Below, one piece after another: positions 57,020 through 64,000 of a stretch of 64,000 nt of DNA. The notes beneath the pieces are model-generated. The model was not told where the DNA came from. It saw only the letters and a program-made list of their open reading frames with translations, and did no database searches. Positions within the stretch are counted from its first letter, which is position 1, and every line of letters starts with the position of its first letter. Origin of the DNA: Saccharina japonica (Eukaryota > Sar > Phaeophyceae > Laminariales > Laminariaceae); assembly GCA_008828725.1 (NCBI GenBank), contig MEHQ01001009.1:109090-173089 (forward strand), in the 5' to 3' direction. Made by a program: the position numbers and the translations under genes.

Positions 57020-57259
57020 TCACACCAAGTTCATCACAGAGTCATGGTCAAAGCGAAGCGTCCCAGCGTGCAACGGTTTCATGAGAAAGTCGGCATGCTG
57101 CTCTGCCGACCGTACGTGTTAATCTCGAACTACCCGTTAGACACATGCTTCAGACATCAACGTCCTATAAGTAAACCATACACAGACACCAGCGCGCATA
57201 ACTGCTCCACCAGAGACAGACGTCCGGTCAGTAGCCTTGCGTGCATCCGCATCCACGTA
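57020..57259 (-). pseudogene. Copia RNase H remnant
   Basis: One minus-strand frame of 80 codons with two internal TAA. It begins YVDADARKATDRTSVSGGA, matching the copia RNase H start (a Y-x-D-A-D box, then D-R-S-x-S-G). It ends HVRSAEQHADFLMKPL and MNLV then TGA, the typical C-terminal HV-x-S-x-E-QHADFL-x-KPL block. The middle of the domain (the E-A-E box and following helix) is deleted. The enzyme would degrade the RNA strand during reverse transcription; this copy is inactive. Confidence 0.85.
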
Positions 57260-58537
57260 TGATAAAACCCCAACTGGACTCGACTATCTACGATGGAAAG
57301 TCTTCGACGTGTTACCGAGTACAGCTACTATCTCCCCCCTGCTCGGTAGACGACAAAACATTCATCGCATGGTTGACAATAAAATGCTGCGATATAATTG
57401 TGACTCTAAAATCCCTCAACCAAAAAAATCAAAAACCAAATTCAAGTCCAAACCCACAAACCCGAAACATCAGCGGTCAATGATAAATAAGCACCGTAGA
57501 CAACGAAACAAACAGAACGTCGTTGTCGTTGTATGCGTGCACTCACGTACAAGACTGCTCGGTCCAGCGTTATAATTCAACTATCCTCCTATTAAAACAA
57601 GCATTTAGGCCCTCGATTTACCAGGTAAAGCATCGTCTTTCAATCATACCCCAGGTCATGATAAATGAACTGCCATAACCGAGATACGTGACAATGTACA
57701 GCTGTTGATGTTGTTATTTATAGTATTCTGACATCGTACTTCAGAGATCGTAGTACGCAATTCAGAATGCCAAACATCAGATACCAGTATACCAGGTGCA
57801 TATAACTCTACTCGTCGTATATCCAATGCAAGCATTTTAGAATCCAAGCGTCATAAATATTTCGGCTCGTCAATTCCTACTGAAACAAAACGATCCAAAA
57901 ACATTTAATCTACTGTGGGTCATTGCTACTAAGCGACCCCAACCCCACGCACTCAACCCCCGTCTCCTGCTCCCTACCCCACGGACTCGACGCTTGTCTT
58001 CCGCCGCGGCTCAACGTCACCGCGGCATGGACTACATCTCATAAATCCGCAGAGTTAGGGTGCATTTTGACTCGTTGAGCAAAGGGTGCATCGGGTGGTT
58101 ACTTTCAGCGCCAGGAACCAAGTCAAATCGTTAGATAACGAAACACATCATTATGCACTATGTCTGTGGGTAGAATCATGCCATCAAACCCCCCCTCGTG
58201 ATTCTTCCCAGTACAACAGTAGTGACAAAACATTCCGTGTGCAAGGGCTTGGTGAGGAAATCAGCATTGATTTTCACACATCAATATCATGTACCAGGTA
58301 CTGCTGTAGAACCAAGCATAAATCAGCAGTAATTCTTCAACACGGAGCAAAATTAGCAGTAATTTTCCCACATTGTATATAATGCGCTGAAAAATCAAGT
58401 AATTTTCCAGCACATTTATATCAGGCATTGCAGAATCAAGCCTATCATGGCATCACAACCCCCCCCCCGTGATTCCAACAGCAAGACACACAAAATATAG
58501 CGGTGGTGCATCATACCCGTAGGGTACAATCACACAA
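57260..58537 (-). other. Deleted or decayed pol region of the nested element
   Basis: Expected to hold protease, integrase and RT, but the length is about a third of what is needed. I find no YVDD-type RT box or HHCC integrase finger. Confidence 0.5.
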
Positions 58538-59933
58538 CTATAGCAGTCCCACGTACCAGCCAATTGTTGACTTGCCTGGATCAAACGGGAACGTTCGCTC
58601 TCCTACCCAGTTCCCATTCAACCACACACATAGCTGCGATCCACCATACCAGGGGTACAAGCTCACCACAACTACAGCAGTCCTGCTCAAATATGCCGGC
58701 CAAGACACAGAGAAGCACAAAAACAAAATAACAGACCAAGAAAATCCAGTCCACTGAATCAACCAACAAGAAAGTTGGCCAGACTGGAAAATATAACATG
58801 CCTGCTTCCCTGGATCAAATGGAAAAGATCGCGCCCCGCTGCCGCAGATGCTGCTGCTGCTGCTCCCCTCTTCCACGAGCTCCACCTCTGGCCGTCTGCC
58901 GTCAACCCCCCCCCCAAGCCCATCCCGTTCCTCTGGTTTCCCTGGGTCGAAGGGGTACGAGCCACTCTGGCCCAAACCAATCTGCGGCACTCCGCCACCG
59001 TCCCCACCGAGCTCCACCTCAGGCAAAGCAACACAAAGCTCCACCACCTTAGCCTGAGCACCACCAAGCCCCACCACCTTAGGCCCAGCCACTCCAAGTT
59101 CCACCACCGCAGCCTCAGAACCGAGCTCCTTCTCCTCAGCCTCGGGCTGCTGCTGTACGGCATCAGCGAGCTTCCCCAGCTCAGGCTCAGGCTGCTGCTG
59201 TACAGACGCCGCTACCAGCGCACGCGTACCACCGAGCTCGTGCGCCTCGGACGCAGTCACACCAAGCTCGTCGAAGCTCCGGTACGGAACACCAATTCCT
59301 CCAGCTCGTCGCTTGGCGGACTGCAACTTCTCCCACCAGGCTTGCTTCTGCAGGAAGGTACGCGGTCGAGGTCCATGATACATGTTCCACAGCTCCTCGC
59401 GCGCAGCCGCTCTACGGGCATCCCTTTCCTTGTTGACGACATCCAGCTCCAACATCAGGTCCTTCATCATCTGCTGCCGAAGCAGTTCGCTCTCCCCTGG
59501 CATAGCACTACCCCTCCTAGTCGTAGACCTCGGCACTACAGGCTCCATCTGTGGCTGCTGTAGCGCCGCCGTTCCAGCCTGCGGCACGTAGCTGTAGTTC
59601 GGGGCGTAGACGATAGTGGGCTGGGCAGAGCACTGCCTGGCCCTGTGACCATAAGCTAGGAACCCATCGCACACGCTGTTAGGGGCAAAGCAAATCGCGG
59701 CCATATGCCCTCGAGCACCACAACGCTCGCACATGTAGAACCCGCCCATAGACGCTCCTGGGGGCGGAGGGGACTCGGGCTGGTACCAGCCATTTTCGGT
59801 GTTACGAGTCCAACCAGTGCCCCCCGGCCTTTGCTGGTGCTGATGCTGCGGCTGAGGTGGGTACTGCTGCTGGTAACTGTGACCTCCACCTCAATGCCGC
59901 TGCTGTTGCCGCTGATGCGGCCAGGCGCCTCCA

Positions 59934-59968
<35 letters not shown>

Positions 59969-60005
59969 AGGCCCTGCGCCTCCATACTGCCGCTGCTGTA
60001 GCTGC

Positions 60006-60042
<37 letters not shown>

Positions 60043-60073
60043 CGGCGCCCTCAAAATAAAAGACCATCTCCAT
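58538..60073 (-). pseudogene. gag of the nested copia element, poly-Gln with CCHC zinc knuckle
   Basis: ATG at 60073; one frame to the stop at 58538 (about 511 residues) with a single TGA at 59891-59893 where CGA (Arg) is likely. N-terminal poly-Gln runs (CAG repeats) are followed by QYGGA motifs. Then comes the zinc knuckle CERCGARGHMAAIC (C-x2-C-x4-H-x4-C). A second knuckle-like CDGFLAYGHRARQC has Phe in place of the second Cys. A Glu/Arg-rich helix region follows, then a Val/Gly/Glu-rich tail in which FPFDPGK or YPFDPGK occurs three times. The knuckle binds element RNA during packaging. The capsid part usual for copia gag is not evident, so the N terminus may be replaced or decayed. Confidence 0.75.
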
Positions 60074-60155
60074 AGTCAATCCTCCAATACCACTTCCACT
60101 CTCGCACAGTATAGCGCTCCAACAGCCTCCGGGCCCGAAGCAACGACGATTATCG

Positions 60156-60560
60156 TGTTTGTGAACGCTGCTGTCAAACGTGCTCTGTGTAGCCACGTGC
60201 CTATACCGTGGGTCGTCAAGGAGAAGGTGGGTAGATAATGTACACTCGTACCACCACGTTACCAAAATATACACACACAAGTAGAGCCAGTACCTGTCGT
60301 CAAAGGCCCATCATGAACACCACACAGGAGTGAGCCGTACCTTTCTGTCACGCTCCACCCTCACATGTATACGGGCAGTATCTTATCATCAAAGCCCGGG
60401 TCGCATCATCGTTATCGCAGACTGCCTCTCGGGGCAGCTCCCTCTCTCCATCCGTGAGGCATACTAAATAATGCCTCGCTACATAATACGAAACCCCACA
60501 ATACATGAAACCCCCAAGATATATCCGCCGACCGTATCAAGCTACCGCATACCACGAACA
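60156..60560 (-). repeat. 5' LTR of the nested copia element
   Basis: 405 bp, TGTT...AACA. Right flank GCAAC. Transcription would start within it on the minus strand; no TATA box was placed with confidence. Confidence 0.85.
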
Positions 60561-60601
60561 GCAACTTCCGATGATGCCTTTTTCGGAGCGCCAAAATTCA
60601 T
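60561..60601 (-). pseudogene. 5' end of the acidic ORF split by the nested element
   Basis: ATG at 60601-60599, 41 nt downstream of the gag stop, then 13 codons (MNFGAPKKASSEV) and two bases up to the target duplicate. It rejoins in frame with 55827-55566 when one target duplicate is removed. Confidence 0.7.
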
Positions 60602-60642
60602 ACGTGAAACACGGGCATCCATAGATCGGGCGCGAACGCGCG

Positions 60643-61755
60643 TCACAGCAGATACTGCACGTCGGCTTGATACATCACGCAATCCACGAAAACCGACCGC
60701 AAGAACATAGTCAGCACGTTTCTCAGGCTTGTACGCCTTAGTACCACGCGAAAAAACGCTGTCTGGCTTGCGTCTTCATATCCATCGTACTCACCGTACT
60801 CGAAATTAGAGGGTTCCACTCGTTCAACACGCTCCTTCATTCCGCCGTACGCCGGCAGCTGGTCACTTCTCGCACCGCCGTTGTAGTTGTTCGCCGTTTC
60901 CCTTGCTGAATGCCTTCTACCACTTTGATAAATATGGCTCATGATCTCACCGCCACGGTCCTCAGTGACACGACCTCTTCCACCGCGACTATATCGATAA
61001 CTATCCGCTACCGCAGCGTCGACCACGCGCTGGATTTCAGGCCATTTCGCTACTAGGTGTATGACACGACGACAAAAGCGCTCCGGGGTTTCCATTGGTG
61101 TGTCGTTTATTATCAGTTCGTCACGGACGCTTTGTCGAAATGGATGCGGCCTGAGGGCTTCAACGAACACCTTGCTGAACGACTTGCCAGAGGCCGATAT
61201 CCATGTCCCGTACATGGTCCCAGTCTCTGTATATAACGACAAACAGTTGGCTTCCGTAACTGCGTTACGAGTAGCTTCCCACGTGGCTACTGCATGGCGG
61301 TGCACATCATTCGCGTTGATGGGGGGTGGAACGCCGGCGGCTGCTACCTGCAGGCGACTATGCATGGCCACTTCGCTGATACTGCTGCAAGGCCGAACCA
61401 CAGAGCGTAAGCACTCTAACAGTTCGGCATCACTTATAGACGGAACGCGTTGCGTGGGGAAGTCACCAAGATGGCACACGGCGGCGAGAGTATTCTCTGT
61501 CATACAACTTCGCATTGTTATACCTCCGTCTACCGCTGTACCATTCTGCGCGTACTCACCCCACTGGCGGATGAATTCACCGCAAGCAGCTGGGGTGGAG
61601 GCCGTCAGGCGTGGAGCTTCAGGCTTCGAGTGGTTGAGCTTGACCACGCGCAGGAAGAGTTGCAGGAGCTCCGCTGTTTCCGGCTGCATGCTCTTCCCAT
61701 GGCCGTGCCCCCATCTTGGCGATCCTCGCATCGTGCCTCCTGGACGTTGGGCCAT
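60643..61755 (-). CDS. gag-like capsid ORF of the outer LTR element
   Basis: An intact 370-codon frame starting MAQRPGGTMRGSPRWG, with G/C-rich third positions. The middle is helical and includes GEFIRQWGEYAQNG, MTENTLAAVCHLGDFPTQ and LLECLRSVV, which resemble capsid-like gag proteins of LTR elements. The C-terminal third is basic and Arg/Gly-rich (YSRGGRGRVTED) then acidic/Tyr-rich (FEYGEYDGYED). There is no CCHC knuckle. It lies about 565 nt downstream of the 5' LTR. Gag proteins assemble the particle in which reverse transcription occurs. That it is uninterrupted while the nested element is broken suggests either recent activity or selection. A host-domesticated gag cannot be excluded but is less likely given its place between LTRs. 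Confidence 0.65.
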   Translation of the reverse strand: MAQRPGGTMRGSPRWGHGHGKSMQPETAELLQLFLRVVKLNHSKPEAPRLTASTPAACGEFIRQWGEYAQNGTAVDGGITMRSCMTENTLAAVCHLGDFPTQRVPSISDAELLECLRSVVRPCSSISEVAMHSRLQVAAAGVPPPINANDVHRHAVATWEATRNAVTEANCLSLYTETGTMYGTWISASGKSFSKVFVEALRPHPFRQSVRDELIINDTPMETPERFCRRVIHLVAKWPEIQRVVDAAVADSYRYSRGGRGRVTEDRGGEIMSHIYQSGRRHSARETANNYNGGARSDQLPAYGGMKERVERVEPSNFEYGEYDGYEDASQTAFFRVVLRRTSLRNVLTMFLRSVFVDCVMYQADVQYLL

Positions 61756-62319
61756 CCGTCGATATTACTGCCAGTATCCTGTACTGGTACTCGTACTCGT
61801 ACTCGTACGTACGTACTCGTATATATATATATTGGCTTGTTTTTTGCTGAGTTCTCTGCCCAGCAAGGTCGCGGGAGAACAGGCCGAGCCACCACTTCCT
61901 CTTATCTCGGCACGCGACGGGAGACCTTCCTGGCCGTGGCTATTACCCAGCAGGGTGGGGGGAGAATCTCCTGGCCACCGCTGAGTTTCCCTCTGTCCTG
62001 TACGCACGCGGTGCAATATCTTGATGCGGCGGGATTTCGTCCTCGTATATTCCCGACGGGTACACGTGCTCGTGCTTGTATTTGTTTCTCGTTTTTGCTG
62101 ACCTTCCCAGCAAGGTGGCGGGACTACGCCCACGCCACCACTTCTTCGGCGCTCTACACGCGGCGGGAGGTTCTCCAGGCCACGGCTTTCACCCAGGGGA
62201 CGGCGGGGCTTCGCCCAGACCTCCTCTGTGTTCCACTTATACACATCCAGCGGGAAATCCTCTTGGCCGGTGCGCAACTCTGCGATTCCTCACGGGCCTT
62301 CTAAAATACGATCGTATTA
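61756..62319 (-). other. Leader of the outer element with ~250-bp direct repeats
   Basis: CCCAGCAAGGTCGCGGGA at about 61858 recurs as CCCAGCAAGGTGGCGGGA at about 62107, each followed by CCACCACTTC and a similar stretch. A TACTCG run lies at 61785-61825. A primer-binding site should lie just inside 62319 but was not recognised. The 284-codon + frame across this area is a shadow. Confidence 0.55.
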
Positions 62320-62877
62320 TGGTGTACTCGCGGGGAAAGCAAGTCACTCACACCTCCACACCCACACTCCTGTACTTAGCAGGAGCCCGGGGCCAGCATC
62401 GCTGTAACACCCAGCTTGGTGGATGGACCCCGATCAATAACAAATAGAGGAACAGAGTGTCATTATTATGCATCGTAGTCGGCGATGTTCCCATAGCGGG
62501 TACATGTTGCGGGTACCGGTAAACACCGCTCGCGAGTTGCGTTTAAGAATACAACTCCTCTGTCTAAAACCAAGTGAATAGAAATGGCCACTTTTTTCGA
62601 AGTTGTTTTTCGTCCACCACGACCCTCGCTTAACCCTATAACCTAGCCCTAACCCTAACCTTAACCCAACCCCATGTGGAGATGCACGGGAAAAAAAAAA
62701 TGTGAAAAATGGCCAAATCCTATTCACTTGGTTTTAGAGGGAGTTGTATTCTTAAACGCAACTCCGGAGTTGTGTATACCGGTACGCACATGTTGCGGTT
62801 CACGCAAGAACGTGCATGCCTACGTATCAGTACTAAACCCGTGGATGCGCCTAGGAAGGTCCCCAGACGCCACACCC
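62320..62877 (-). repeat. 5' LTR of the outer element, interrupted by a MITE
   Basis: Matches 54160-54432 outside the 275-bp insertion and its 11-bp target duplicate. The right end reads ACACCC instead of ACACCA. Confidence 0.8.
62513..62787. mobile_element. Long-TIR MITE with telomere-like core, 11-bp TSD
   Basis: 275 bp inserted in the outer 5' LTR. Target duplicates ACATGTTGCGG are at 62502-62512 and 62788-62798; the intact LTR at 54160-54432 has a single copy. Terminal inverted repeats reach roughly 70-80 bp (GAGTTGCGTTTAAGAATACA, CTAAAACCAAGTGAATAG, TGGCCA then T/A runs). The middle contains CCCTAACCCTAACC-like repeats (62633-62670). Long TIRs with 9-11-bp duplications are typical of Mutator-like elements. 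Confidence 0.85.
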
Positions 62878-64000
62878 CTCGAGGACCGGCTCGGGGATCT
62901 GCCCGGGTCGCCGGCCACTCAGCACGATGGCCACGGCTCGGCGCGACGCGACGCGACGCGACGCGAGACCTGGTGTTCTGCTGATTGTGACACCAAGCCT
63001 TCTTACCCACGGGGCAGTGCGGGGTTGAAGCGCTCTGGATCGCGCTACCCAAATACAGACACACAGATAGAATAGCAGCTTTTATATACTAACATGCACA
63101 CAAACGAACTCAAAATTTTTTCTTGCCGTGGTGACATGTGGAGCAATGGTATCATGTTACCGAGCCCATACGCCGTATGTCCAGTACAGCTGTACGTCCG
63201 TAGCAGTGCCAGATCGCATTATTAGCAGGACGATGGTCAAACACTCCTACTCCTTGTTTTCTCTCCTGTATTCTTTTGTGCTGGTGTTATCTCCTCCTCC
63301 TTGGGCCCCCGTAGCGTTTGCTGCTGCCAACATGCCTGCTACCTGTTACTACAGCACACCAACACTTTTTATTGACCACAACATCGGAACTCGCGGTACA
63401 TACTGAAGTAGTCTGACACCCCTGGCTTAATTCACACTACGTACCACACGGGTCTGCAATTCGTACGCCCGCTCTTCAACGAGCACAACAACACTTTATT
63501 TTGAGCTGCAGCTGCATGCCTTTCAAGCACACAGGCATAGTGTTGCTGTTGCTGTAGAATCGTCGTACGGTCCGTGGCTCAAACCCAATATTTTGATAGT
63601 TGTGCAGGCTTCCGACCTACACTTCGGCGAGCTGTTGCTGTGTCCGCAGGCTGCCCAGAGCGAATCACGCTTCTAGGTGACCTGCCAAGCTACACCAGCA
63701 GCACCCTGGGCGGACGTACGACTCTTCTCACCTGGGTATACCTTCCTTTCGAGCTGAAGTGGAAACGTACAGTCGCTCGCGCTTGTGGTTTTCGATTGGC
63801 GGGAGATGTTCAGCGGGTTGAAGTTTAAGCAGGCATACTCATCGCTGCCAAGTACTTAAATCAATACATCCCTACATCACGAAGAGGTGTCCCACTTAAA
63901 GATGATACATGGAGTACTCCAAATGATTGATTTTCTTTTTAAGTTCTTGTTTCTACTTGTGGAGTTGGCTTGTACTCATCCATTTTACAAACATGATCTC
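62878..64000. other. No gene recognised in the right flank
   Basis: Contains a GCGAC pentamer run (62942-62962) and short frames (63128-63406, 63574-63828) without domains. It is the right host flank of the outer LTR element. Confidence 0.4.

Larger units (their letters stand above)
55833..60560 (-). mobile_element. Nested Ty1/copia LTR retrotransposon, decayed and internally deleted
   Basis: LTRs at 55833-56242 and 60156-60560 begin TGTT and end AACA and differ by roughly a dozen bases and one small indel. Flanking 5-mers GCGAC (left) and GCAAC (right) form a target duplication with one mismatch. On the minus strand a polypurine run (TAGGGGGG) lies just before the 3' LTR. A gag with a CCHC knuckle follows the 5' LTR, and an RNase H remnant lies nearest the 3' LTR. 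RNase H in last position is the Ty1/copia order; in Ty3/gypsy integrase is last. Only about 1.3 kb separates gag and RNase H, too little for protease, integrase and RT, so pol is mostly deleted. Confidence 0.85.
54160..62877 (-). mobile_element. Outer LTR retrotransposon, minus strand, gag-only with accessory ORFs, interrupted by a nested copia element
   Basis: LTRs at 54160-54432 (3') and 62320-62877 (5') begin TGGTGT and end ACACCA (ACACCC in the right copy). On the minus strand a G-rich polypurine tract (about seven G) abuts the 3' LTR at 54433. Without the nested element (55833-60560) and the MITE (62513-62787), the element is about 3.7 kb. It encodes a gag-like ORF (60643-61755), a 100-residue ORF split by the nested insertion, and a membrane-anchored ORF (55040-55573). 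No protease, integrase, RT or RNase H is recognisable, so it would depend on enzymes from another element. Flanking 5-mers (CCCTA and CTCGA) are not a clean target duplication. Confidence 0.75.

Noticed and set aside
58775..59563. 262-codon plus-strand ORF
   Set aside because: Antisense shadow of the copia gag, which carries the CCHC knuckle.
61061..61984. 307-codon plus-strand ORF
   Set aside because: Antisense shadow of the gag-like ORF at 60643-61755.
62633..62670. Chromosome end (telomere)
   Set aside because: Only a few CCCTAA-like units, internal to a MITE with matching TIRs and target duplicates.

Overview
The window is nuclear DNA from a eukaryote. GC-rich exons with GT-AG introns are scattered in repeat-dominated, AT-richer DNA full of tRNA-derived SINEs, MITEs, satellites and LTR elements. 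Exons with strong G/C third positions, RCC1 and vWD/root-cap-like proteins, long CAA, CAG and GT microsatellites and CCCTAA-type telomere-like repeats suggest a stramenopile alga, perhaps a brown alga. No ribosomal or organelle gene is present to confirm this. I see no bacterial-style operon, CRISPR array or credible functional tRNA.

Layout. 0-4.9 kb: repeats only (G-run family, an inverted repeat carrying a MITE, SINE pieces). 5.0-6.4 kb: two + strand exons of an RCC1-type beta-propeller protein, each coding about one blade, then about 1 kb of GT-rich low complexity. 8.7-9.9 kb: a TCGATA satellite and a CAATGC-rich stretch. 10.75-10.93 kb: another RCC1 blade exon on the minus strand. 11-36 kb: almost gene-free, made of MITEs, SINEs, hairpins and two large duplicated blocks whose ends coincide with single-N assembly joins. 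36.6-40.5 kb: a two-exon (3' partial) gene for a secreted-type vWD/root-cap-like protein, followed by a near-identical copy of its 3' half beginning exactly at a single N. 41.5 kb: a 97-base pure G run. 43.5-49 kb: minisatellites and CAG arrays. 49.9-53.3 kb: a decayed tyrosine-recombinase element (Crypton/DIRS type) with a 156-bp satellite. 54.16-62.88 kb: two nested LTR retrotransposons, both on the minus strand. The outer one carries gag plus two small ORFs and no recognisable pol. The inner one is a decayed Ty1/copia element that split one of the outer ORFs. The outer element's 5' LTR is itself interrupted by a MITE with long terminal repeats and telomere-like sequence. 62.9-64 kb: nothing recognised.

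The strongest observations are the nested-element stratigraphy; a roughly 250-bp MITE family with 4-bp target duplications, proven by an empty site in this same window; a 9-bp near-palindrome, TACCWGGTA, occurring 20 times; and probable assembly duplications at the N joins. Host-gene content is low: one RCC1 locus (or two), one vWD/root-cap-like gene and one weak Calx-beta remnant. Positions were read by eye, so repeat edges may be off by several bases.
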